This document shows, in pieces, positions 55,050-64,000 of a stretch of DNA of 64,000 bases. Origin of the DNA: Serratia nematodiphila DZ0503SBS1 (GTDB lineage Bacteria; Pseudomonadota; Gammaproteobacteria; Enterobacterales; Enterobacteriaceae); contig NZ_JPUX01000001.1 of the NCBI RefSeq assembly GCF_000738675.1, positions 3,968,001 to 4,032,000 of the forward strand. Direction: 5' to 3'. Made by a program: the position numbers and the translations under genes. The notes under the pieces are model-generated. The model ran no database searches. It was not told the origin of the DNA and saw only the letters and a program-made list of their open reading frames with translations. How positions within the stretch are numbered: the stretch's first letter is position 1; each line of letters opens with the position of its first letter.

Positions 55050-58000
55050 ATGAGCACTTCCGATAGCCGTAACCGTTCTTCATCCCCTCGTTATTCTCTG
55101 CCCGATCGCGCGGGCGATCTGCGCCAGCTGGGGCAACTGACCGGCGCGGCCTGCGCCGTGGAGTGCGCCGAGATCGTCGAGCGCCACCCTGGCCCGGTGA
55201 TGCTGATCGCGCCGGATATGCAAAACGCCCTGCGACTGCGCGACGAGATCCAGCAGTTCACCGATCAGATGGTGACCACGCTGTCCGACTGGGAAACCCT
55301 GCCGTACGACAGCTTCTCGCCGCATCAGGAAATCATCTCGGATCGTTTGTCGAGCCTGTATCACCTGCCGACCATGGCGCGCGGCGTGATCATTCTGCCG
55401 GTCAACACCCTGATGCAGCGCGTCTGCCCGCACGAATTCCTGCACGGCCACGCGCTGGTGATGAAGAAAGGCCAGCGCCTGTCGCGCGATAAGCTGCGCG
55501 CGCAGCTGGAACAGGCCGGTTACCGCAGCGTCGATCAGGTGATGGAGCACGGCGAATTCGCCACCCGCGGCGCATTGCTCGATCTTTATCCGATGGGCAG
55601 CGATGAGCCTTACCGCATCGACTTCTTCGATGACGAAATCGACAGCCTGCGCATCTTCGACGTCGACACCCAGCGTACGCTGAGCGAAGTCGAGGCCATC
55701 AATCTGTTGCCGGCCCACGAGTTCCCCACCGACAAGAACGCCATCGAGCTGTTCCGCAGCCAGTGGCGCGAGCAGTTTGAGGTGCGTCGCGACGCCGAGC
55801 ACATCTATCAGCAGGTCAGCAAAAGCGCCTGGCCCGCCGGTATCGAATACTGGCAGCCGCTGTTCTTCAGCCAGCCGCTGCCGTCGCTGTTCAGCTACCT
55901 GCCGGCCAATACGCTGATCGTCAATACCGGCGATCTGGAGAGCGCCGCCGAGCGCTTTTGGCAGGACGTCAACCAGCGTTACGAAAGCCGCCGCGTCGAT
56001 CCGATGCGCCCGCTGCTGGCGCCGGATACGCTGTGGCTGCGCGTTGACGCGCTGTTCGGCGAGCTGAAAGCCTGGCCGCGCATCGCGCTGAAAACCGATG
56101 AGCTGCCGGTCAAGGCCGGCAATACCAATCTGGATTACCATGCCCTGCCCGATCTGGCGGTGCAGGCGCAGCATAAATCCCCGCTGGATAATCTGCGCCG
56201 CTTTATCGAAGGCTTCGACGGCAGCGTGATTTTCTCCGTCGAGAGCGAGGGGCGGCGTGAAACGCTGCAGGATCTGCTCGGCCGCATCAAGCTGGCGCCG
56301 GCGCTGATCCAGCGTCTCGATCAGGCGGAAACCGCGGGCCGTTACATGATGGTCGGCGCCGCCGAACACGGTTTCCTCGACGGCCTGCGCCAGCGTGCAC
56401 TGATCTGCGAAAGCGATCTGCTCGGCGAACGCGTCAGTCGCCGCCGGCAGGACAACCGGCGCACCATCAACACCGATACCCTGATCCGCAACCTGGCGGA
56501 GCTGCATCCCGGCCAGCCGGTGGTGCATCTGGAGCACGGCGTTGGCCGCTATGTCGGCCTGACCACGCTGGAAGCCGGCGGCATCAAGGCTGAATACCTG
56601 ATCCTCTCCTACGCCGGTGAGGACAAGCTGTACGTGCCGGTCTCATCGCTGCACCTGATCAGCCGTTACGCCGGCGGCGCGGATGAAAACGCCCCGCTGC
56701 ACAAGCTGGGCGGCGACGCCTGGACGCGCGCGCGGCAAAAAGCGGCCGAACGGGTGCGCGACGTGGCGGCGGAGCTGCTGGATATTTACGCCCAGCGCGC
56801 CGCCAAGGCCGGTTTCGCCTTCAAGCATAACCGCGAACAATACCAGCTGTTCTGCCAGACCTTCCCATTCGAAACCACGCCGGATCAGGAACAGGCGATC
56901 AATGCGGTGCTGAGCGACATGTGCCAGCCGCTGGCGATGGACCGCCTGGTGTGCGGCGACGTCGGCTTCGGCAAAACCGAAGTGGCGATGCGCGCCGCCT
57001 TCCTGGCGGTGGAAAACGGCAAGCAGGTGGCGGTGCTGGTGCCGACCACCCTGCTGGCGCAACAGCACTTCGACAACTTCCGCGATCGCTTCGCCACCTG
57101 GCCGATCCGCATCGAGATGATGTCGCGCTTCCGCAGCGCCAAAGAGCAGCAGCAGGTGCTGGACGACGCGGCCGAGGGCAAAGTGGACATCATCATCGGC
57201 ACGCACAAACTGCTGCAGAGCGATCTGCGCTGGAAGGATTTGGGGCTGCTGATCGTCGATGAAGAGCACCGCTTTGGCGTGCGCCACAAGGAGCGCATCA
57301 AAGCGATGCGCGCCGACGTCGATATCCTGACGCTGACCGCCACGCCGATCCCGCGTACGCTGAACATGGCGATGAGCGGCATGCGCGATCTGTCGATCAT
57401 CGCCACTCCGCCGGCGCGCCGGCTGGCGGTGAAGACCTTCGTGCGCGAATACGACAGTCTGGTGGTGCGCGAGGCGATCCTGCGCGAAGTGCTGCGCGGC
57501 GGCCAGGTTTACTACCTCTACAACGACGTGGAAAACATCGAGAAAGCGGCGCAACGCCTGGCTGAGCTGGTGCCGGAGGCGCGCATCGCCATCGGTCACG
57601 GTCAGATGCGCGAACGCGATCTGGAACGGGTGATGAACGATTTCCACCACCAGCGCTTCAACGTGCTGGTGTGCACCACCATCATCGAAACCGGCATCGA
57701 TATCCCCAGCGCCAACACCATCATCATCGAGCGGGCCGATCGCTTCGGCCTGGCGCAGCTGCACCAACTGCGCGGCCGCGTCGGGCGTTCGCACCATCAG
57801 GCTTACGCCTATCTGTTGACGCCAAACCCGAAAGCCATGGGCACCGACGCTCATAAACGGCTCGAGGCCATCGCGTCGCTGGAAGATCTCGGCGCCGGTT
57901 TCGCGCTGGCAACCCACGATCTGGAGATCCGCGGCGCCGGCGAACTGCTGGGCGAAGACCAGAGCGGCCAGATGACCACCGTCGGCTTCTCGCTCTATAT

Positions 58001-58523
58001 GGAGCTGCTGGAAAGCGCCGTCGACGCGTTGAAAAACGGCCGCGAACCGTCGCTGGAAGATCTCACCAGCAACCAGACCGAGGTAGAGTTGCGCATGCCG
58101 GCGCTGCTGCCGGAAGATTTCATTCCCGACGTCAATACCCGCCTGTCGCTGTATAAGCGTATCGCCAGCGCGAAGAACGACGGTGAGCTTGACGAGCTGA
58201 AGGTCGAGCTGATCGACCGCTTCGGTCAACTGCCGGATGCGGCGCGCAATCTGTTGCAGTGCGCGGCGCTACGCCTGCACGCGCAGAAACTGGGGATCAA
58301 ACGCATCGAGAGCAACGAGCGCGGCGGCTTTATCGAGTTCGGCGACAACAACCGCGTCGATCCGGGTTATCTGATCGGCCTGTTGCAGGGCAATCCGCAG
58401 GTTTACCGCCTGGACGGCCCGAGCAAGCTGAAGTTCACGCTCGACCTGGCCGATCGCCAAAAACGCCTGGCGTTCACCGAAGAGCTGCTGAACGCCTTCC
58501 GCGAACACACGCTGGCGGTCTGA
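55050..58523 (+). CDS. mfd: Transcription-repair coupling factor Mfd
   Basis: The 1157-residue protein (E. coli 1148) removes RNA polymerase stalled at DNA damage and recruits UvrA. N-terminal UvrB-like domains (about 1-350) include SDWETLPYDSFSPHQEI; an RNA-polymerase interacting domain lies near 480-560; the RecG-like translocase has Walker A GDVGFGKTEVAMRA, DEEH box VDEEHRFGVRHKE, and QLRGRVGRS; the C-terminal domain covers the UvrA site. The start ATG lies 8 bases after a TTAAAGATACC sequence with weak Shine-Dalgarno character. Confidence 0.97.
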   Translation: MSTSDSRNRSSSPRYSLPDRAGDLRQLGQLTGAACAVECAEIVERHPGPVMLIAPDMQNALRLRDEIQQFTDQMVTTLSDWETLPYDSFSPHQEIISDRLSSLYHLPTMARGVIILPVNTLMQRVCPHEFLHGHALVMKKGQRLSRDKLRAQLEQAGYRSVDQVMEHGEFATRGALLDLYPMGSDEPYRIDFFDDEIDSLRIFDVDTQRTLSEVEAINLLPAHEFPTDKNAIELFRSQWREQFEVRRDAEHIYQQVSKSAWPAGIEYWQPLFFSQPLPSLFSYLPANTLIVNTGDLESAAERFWQDVNQRYESRRVDPMRPLLAPDTLWLRVDALFGELKAWPRIALKTDELPVKAGNTNLDYHALPDLAVQAQHKSPLDNLRRFIEGFDGSVIFSVESEGRRETLQDLLGRIKLAPALIQRLDQAETAGRYMMVGAAEHGFLDGLRQRALICESDLLGERVSRRRQDNRRTINTDTLIRNLAELHPGQPVVHLEHGVGRYVGLTTLEAGGIKAEYLILSYAGEDKLYVPVSSLHLISRYAGGADENAPLHKLGGDAWTRARQKAAERVRDVAAELLDIYAQRAAKAGFAFKHNREQYQLFCQTFPFETTPDQEQAINAVLSDMCQPLAMDRLVCGDVGFGKTEVAMRAAFLAVENGKQVAVLVPTTLLAQQHFDNFRDRFATWPIRIEMMSRFRSAKEQQQVLDDAAEGKVDIIIGTHKLLQSDLRWKDLGLLIVDEEHRFGVRHKERIKAMRADVDILTLTATPIPRTLNMAMSGMRDLSIIATPPARRLAVKTFVREYDSLVVREAILREVLRGGQVYYLYNDVENIEKAAQRLAELVPEARIAIGHGQMRERDLERVMNDFHHQRFNVLVCTTIIETGIDIPSANTIIIERADRFGLAQLHQLRGRVGRSHHQAYAYLLTPNPKAMGTDAHKRLEAIASLEDLGAGFALATHDLEIRGAGELLGEDQSGQMTTVGFSLYMELLESAVDALKNGREPSLEDLTSNQTEVELRMPALLPEDFIPDVNTRLSLYKRIASAKNDGELDELKVELIDRFGQLPDAARNLLQCAALRLHAQKLGIKRIESNERGGFIEFGDNNRVDPGYLIGLLQGNPQVYRLDGPSKLKFTLDLADRQKRLAFTEELLNAFREHTLAV

Positions 58524-58529
58524 GCCAAC

Positions 58530-58560
58530 GCCCCCGCCGTGGCGGCGGGGGCGGCTTATT
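58530..58560 (+). terminator. mfd terminator
   Basis: The stem GCCCCCGCC/GGCGGGGGC lies 7 bases after the mfd stop; the following sequence is only weakly T-rich. Confidence 0.5.
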
Positions 58561-59656
58561 CGCGCGGGAATCCGGCGCCCAGCGGCGCCAGCTGCATCAC
58601 GCGGCTGGTCACCACCCGGTTTTTGCCGCTGCGCTTCGCCTCATACAAGGCCTCGTCGGTCATGGCGATCGCCTTGTCCAGCGTCATGCCCGGCAGATAC
58701 AGCGACACGCCGATCGACAGCGTGATGTGCGCTTCGTCGTGCGCATTCAGCAAGAACGTCGAGCTTTCAACCGCGCTGCGAATGCGCTCCGCCACCCCGC
58801 CGATGACCTGCGGATCGTAGCTGGCGGTGATCACCATAAACTCCTCGCCGCCGTAGCGCCCGACGAAGTCCTCATTGCGCACGCTGTTTTGCAGCAGCCG
58901 GCCGACGCTGGCCAGCAGCACGTCACCGGCCGGATGGCCGTAGGTATCGTTGATGCTTTTGAAGTTATCCAAATCGAGGATCATCAGCCCGCACGGGCGG
59001 CGCTCGGCACGCTGCAGCATCAGCTGATAATCGACGCTGGCGCGGTTGTTGATGTGGGTCAGGCTGTCGGTGGTGGCGCGCGCGCGCATCGCGAAATAGG
59101 CGTAGATATGGCGCTCTTTGAAATTCAGCGCATGATAGCAAATCGCCAGACAGAGCGCGGAAACCGCCTGGTACAGCAACACATCCGGCCACAGCCCGCT
59201 CATGTCCACCAGCAGCCACACCACCGCGATGCGATACAGCGCGATGATGCCGATCGTCAGGTAAAACGTCCGGTGGGATTTTTTCAGCCACACGCGCGAC
59301 AGCAGCAGCGGCGCGACGATCGAGGCGATGAACAGGTTATCGACGGTGAAACCGCCGGTCAGCGTCATGGCGAACAGAAAACTCACCAGCCCGCTGACGC
59401 CGCCGCCGAAGAAAGTCACCAATATCATCGGGATCATCGCAAAGCTGTAATGCACCTTATCGGTCAGCTCCAGCCGATCCTGGCTCAAATACAGCACCGC
59501 CACCCCGGCCAGCAGGCCGAAAACAACGCGCTTCCACAGTGCGGATTGATAAGAAAAAGGGGCATTCTTGCTGAGAAGGAAATAGCTTATCGACAACGTC
59601 GCGTAGGTGATGCAGGCGTCGCTGTAAAGGGTAGAAATGGACGCAATGTAAGTCAT
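58556..59656 (-). CDS. Membrane diguanylate cyclase (GGDEF)
   Basis: The 366-residue protein has about six to seven hydrophobic segments in its first 190 residues, then a GGDEF domain (about 200-360). The active site reads GRYGGEEFMVI, which is an active GGEEF form; RNED five residues upstream is an intact RxxD inhibitory site. It should make cyclic di-GMP and sense a signal through its membrane region. Convergent with mfd. Confidence 0.9.
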   Translation of the reverse strand: MTYIASISTLYSDACITYATLSISYFLLSKNAPFSYQSALWKRVVFGLLAGVAVLYLSQDRLELTDKVHYSFAMIPMILVTFFGGGVSGLVSFLFAMTLTGGFTVDNLFIASIVAPLLLSRVWLKKSHRTFYLTIGIIALYRIAVVWLLVDMSGLWPDVLLYQAVSALCLAICYHALNFKERHIYAYFAMRARATTDSLTHINNRASVDYQLMLQRAERRPCGLMILDLDNFKSINDTYGHPAGDVLLASVGRLLQNSVRNEDFVGRYGGEEFMVITASYDPQVIGGVAERIRSAVESSTFLLNAHDEAHITLSIGVSLYLPGMTLDKAIAMTDEALYEAKRSGKNRVVTSRVMQLAPLGAGFPRE

Positions 59657-59856
59657 AAATAGTCAGCGCGCTCCTCGGGATCGCCAGGGGGTAATGTGCA
59701 GACGTTGAATAACGCATCCCTGTCGTCTCCGCTTCGGCGGCGGCCATTTTACACGGTCTATTAATAGAGTAGCAGTTCTATCTTATCGCCAAGCCGTCTA
59801 TCTCACGACGCCCGCTTCAGGCTACTCTGTGCGTTGTGTTATCGGGGGAGAACCGC

Positions 59857-60339
59857 ATGAATATCGACGATGAACTGCAAGCGCTCAGCGAACAGGAAGC
59901 GACGCTGGCCTTTACCCATTTTGACGCCGCCACCGCCTGGGAACTGGGCGCGGCGCTGAAAACCGCCGCCGAGCGGCGCGGCCTGAGCATCGCCATCGAG
60001 ATCCAACTGACCGGGCAGACGCTGTTTTATTACGCCATGCCGGGGGCAACGCCGGACATTGCCGACTGGGTGCGGCGCAAGCGCAATCTGGTGAACCATT
60101 TTCACAAAAGCTCTTACGCCATCGGCCTGCGCCTGCAGCAACGGCAAACGTCGCTGGAGGAGCGTTACGGGCTGAGCGTGCGTGACTATTCGGTGCACGG
60201 CGGCGCCTTCCCGCTCACCCTGACCGGCCTCGGCTGCGTCGGCAGCATCAGCATTTCCGGCGCGCCGCAGAAGGAAGATCACCAGCTGCTGGTGAGTACT
60301 TTAGCCCACTTTCTCGGCTTATCCCTGCCCACGCTGTAA
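59857..60339 (+). CDS. UPF0303/DUF336 heme-degrading-like protein
   Basis: The 160-residue protein belongs to the UPF0303 group of the DUF336 (GlcG/HbpS) fold. The central ADWVRRKRNLVNHFHKSSYA segment contains the characteristic RKxxVxxFHxSS motif, and GGAFPLTLTG and VGSISISGAPQKEDHQ match the C-terminal half. Members bind heme or small ligands; enzymatic function is not established. The start at 59857 has GGGGGAG upstream. Confidence 0.83.
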   Translation: MNIDDELQALSEQEATLAFTHFDAATAWELGAALKTAAERRGLSIAIEIQLTGQTLFYYAMPGATPDIADWVRRKRNLVNHFHKSSYAIGLRLQQRQTSLEERYGLSVRDYSVHGGAFPLTLTGLGCVGSISISGAPQKEDHQLLVSTLAHFLGLSLPTL

Positions 60340-60372
60340 TAACCGTTAAAACCTTGACTGTCACTTTTCTTG

Positions 60373-60395
60373 TCAGCCGCAGAATCTGCGGCTGA
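60373..60395 (+). terminator. Stem-loop after the UPF0303 gene
   Basis: A perfect 10-bp stem TCAGCCGCAG/CTGCGGCTGA with loop AAT lies 33 bases after the stop codon, followed by CTTCTCTATT. Confidence 0.55.
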
Positions 60396-60502
60396 CTTCT
60401 CTATTATCGAAATTTAGCGCCGAACAAAAGGGCGACTCTCTGATTTCCTGCGCCAAATTGATACAGGTCTGGTAATCCGCTGAACAAAAGGCGTATGGTA
60501 TC

Positions 60503-60514
60503 TGTCACGTGACA
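60503..60514. promoter_or_regulatory. 12-bp palindrome upstream of dauA
   Basis: TGTCACGTGACA is a perfect palindrome 60 bases before the dauA start. It may be an operator; no known regulator is identified. Confidence 0.4.
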
Positions 60515-60574
60515 AGACGGACCTCATCGGGCCCGCCATTCCTTTCACTTTTGAAGATTTGGTACGCACCGTAG

Positions 60575-62263
60575 ATGAAAACGCATGAAATAAACAAAAT
60601 TCGCCCCTTCAGCGCGCTGATAGACGCCTGCTGGCGGGAACCTTATAACCTGGCGCGGTTGTTGAAAGACGCTATCGCCGGAGTCACGGTCGGTATTATC
60701 GCCATTCCGCTGGCGATGGCGTTGGCGATCGCCAGCGGCGTGCCGCCGCAGTATGGTCTATATACCGCCGCTATCGCCGGCATCGTCATCGCCGTCAGCG
60801 GCGGTTCGCGCTACAGCGTCTCCGGCCCCACCGCCGCCTTCGTGGTGATCCTCTATCCGGTCTCGCAGCAGTTCGGCCTGGCCGGCCTGCTGGTCGCCAC
60901 GCTGATCTCCGGGGTATTTCTGCTGCTGATGGGGCTCGCGCGCTTTGGCAGGCTGATCGAGTACATTCCACTGCCGGTGACGCTCGGCTTTACCTCCGGC
61001 ATCGCCATCACCATCGCCACCATGCAGATCAAGGACTTTTTCGGTCTGCAGCTGGCGCACACGCCGGAAAACTATGTCGGCAAGCTGTACACCCTGCTGC
61101 AGGCGCTGCCGACGCTGGATCTCGGCGATACCCTGATCGGCGCCGTGACGCTGCTGATTTTGATCTTCTGGCCCAAGCTCGGCCTGCGGGTGCCCGGCCA
61201 CCTGCCGGCGCTGCTGGCGGGCACCGCGCTGATGGGGCTGCTGACGCTGTTTGACCACCCGGTGGCGACCATCGGCTCCCGCTTCAGCTACCTGCTGGCC
61301 GATGGCAGCAGCGGCCAGGGCATTCCGCCGATCCTGCCGCAGCTGTTGCTGCCCTGGGATCTGCCGGGCGGCGGCGGGCAGCCGTTCACTCTGAGTTGGC
61401 AAACCGTTTCCGCCCTGTTGCCGGCGGCGTTTTCGATGGCAATGCTCGGCGCGATCGAATCACTGCTGTGCGCAGTGGTGCTCGACGGCATGACCGGCAA
61501 GAAGCATAACTCGAACAGCGAATTAATCGGCCAGGGTGCGGGCAACATCATCGCGCCGTTCTTCGGCGGCATCACCGCGACCGCCGCGATTGCCCGATCG
61601 GCCGCCAACGTGCGCGCCGGCGCCACCTCACCGGTGTCCGCCATCATCCACGCACTGCTGGTGCTGTTGGCGCTGCTGGTTCTGGCGCCGTGGCTCTCTT
61701 ATCTGCCGCTGGCGGCGATGGCGGCGCTGCTGCTGATGGTCGCCTGGAACATGAGCGAGGCGCACAAAGTGATTTACCTGCTGCGCCGGGCGCCGAAGGA
61801 CGACATTCTGGTGCTGCTGCTGTGCATGTCGCTGACGGTGCTGTTCGACATGGTGATCGCCATTACCGTGGGCATCGTGTTGGCGTCGCTGCTGTTTATG
61901 CGCCGCATCGCCCGCATGACGCGGTTGAGCGAGCTGAGCGCCGACGATGGCCGCCTGGTGCTGCGAGTGAATGGCCCGCTGTTCTTCGCCGCCGCCGAGC
62001 GTATCTTTAGCGAACTGCTGGCACGCAGCGAGGATTACCGGACGATCGTGCTGCAGTGGGATGCGGTGCCAGTGCTCGACGCCGGCGGCCTGAACGCCCT
62101 GCGGCGCTTTATCGACGTGCTGCCGGCGGATAAAAAGCTGGTGATCACCGACGTGCCGTTCCAGCCGCTGAAAACCCTGGCGCGCGCGCGGGTGCAGCCG
62201 ATCGAGGGCCGCTTGCAGTTCTACCCGACGCTGCCGGAAGCGCTGGCGGCCACCGGCGCCTGA
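60575..62263 (+). CDS. dauA: C4-dicarboxylate transporter DauA (SulP family)
   Basis: The 562-residue protein has a SulP membrane domain of about 14 segments ([20 protein letters not shown] and [20 protein letters not shown] are signatures) and a C-terminal STAS domain (about 450-555; [19 protein letters not shown]). E. coli DauA (YchM) imports succinate and other dicarboxylates at acidic pH. The sequence matches almost throughout. Followed by a terminator shared with convergent kdsA. Confidence 0.93.
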   Translation: MKTHEINKIRPFSALIDACWREPYNLARLLKDAIAGVTVGIIAIPLAMALAIASGVPPQYGLYTAAIAGIVIAVSGGSRYSVSGPTAAFVVILYPVSQQFGLAGLLVATLISGVFLLLMGLARFGRLIEYIPLPVTLGFTSGIAITIATMQIKDFFGLQLAHTPENYVGKLYTLLQALPTLDLGDTLIGAVTLLILIFWPKLGLRVPGHLPALLAGTALMGLLTLFDHPVATIGSRFSYLLADGSSGQGIPPILPQLLLPWDLPGGGGQPFTLSWQTVSALLPAAFSMAMLGAIESLLCAVVLDGMTGKKHNSNSELIGQGAGNIIAPFFGGITATAAIARSAANVRAGATSPVSAIIHALLVLLALLVLAPWLSYLPLAAMAALLLMVAWNMSEAHKVIYLLRRAPKDDILVLLLCMSLTVLFDMVIAITVGIVLASLLFMRRIARMTRLSELSADDGRLVLRVNGPLFFAAAERIFSELLARSEDYRTIVLQWDAVPVLDAGGLNALRRFIDVLPADKKLVITDVPFQPLKTLARARVQPIEGRLQFYPTLPEALAATGA

Positions 62264-62266
62264 ACG

Positions 62267-62298
62267 TAAAAAAGCCCGACGCGTCGGGCTTTTTTTTG
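62267..62298. terminator. Bidirectional terminator between dauA and kdsA
   Basis: The stem AAGCCCGAC/GTCGGGCTT (62272-62280 with 62283-62291) is flanked by A on the left and a run of T on the right, serving both convergent genes. Confidence 0.9.
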
Positions 62299-62309
62299 GC
62301 GATGAGCGC

Positions 62310-64000
<1,691 letters not shown>

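Noticed and set aside
56643..58229. 528-codon open frame on the minus strand opposite mfd
   Set aside because: Antisense shadow of mfd; no family resemblance.

Overview
The window is about 64 kb of an enterobacterial chromosome, most likely Serratia (S. marcescens group). The evidence is GC-rich coding sequence, a chromosomal qnr-type pentapeptide gene with a LexA box, and a backbone whose order matches the E. coli block icd-rluE-nudJ-mnmA-hflD-purB-phoPQ-roxA-pepT-potABCD-cobB-nagK-lolEDC-mfd, followed by dauA-kdsA-sirB1. No rRNA, tRNA or CRISPR array was recognised.

Left part (1-14.3 kb) is accessory and metabolic: partial qnr, a secreted SMP-30-like lactonase, a GFA protein, a LacI-regulated sugar-catabolism operon (LacI regulator, TIM-barrel isomerase, Gfo/Idh/MocA oxidoreductase with an apparent frameshift at its start), two small uncharacterised proteins, an MFS transporter, a LysR/SDR/tautomerase cluster, an AI-2E family transporter, a GNAT, a small lipoprotein, a PUA/EVE-like HNH endonuclease and a lipoprotein carrying a stand-alone TolA domain III.

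The section 14.8-17.7 kb holds uspF, a decayed IS200-like copy, an AT-rich zinc-ribbon membrane protein and an intact IS200-like element next to the icd terminator. The conserved backbone then starts (icd at 17.8 kb) and is interrupted by several lineage-specific insertions: kup between mnmA and hflD; two GNATs, a MocR regulator and a yegW/yegU-like pair between purB and phoP; an AT-rich AaeXAB-like efflux operon with an AraC regulator and a BhsA-like protein between roxA and pepT; a PTS/GH4/RpiR sugar cluster that separates potABC from potD; and an AT-rich serine-acetyltransferase-like gene between lolC and mfd.

Regulatory signals readable in the DNA include a LexA box at qnr, paired LacI operators, two tandem PhoP boxes before phoPQ, 21-bp-phased direct repeats before the efflux operon, a consensus CRP site before the PTS operon, a private potD promoter and many intrinsic terminators. 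The points most worth following are the TolA-III lipoprotein beside a putative modification-dependent nuclease, the AraC-controlled efflux island, and the split pot operon.
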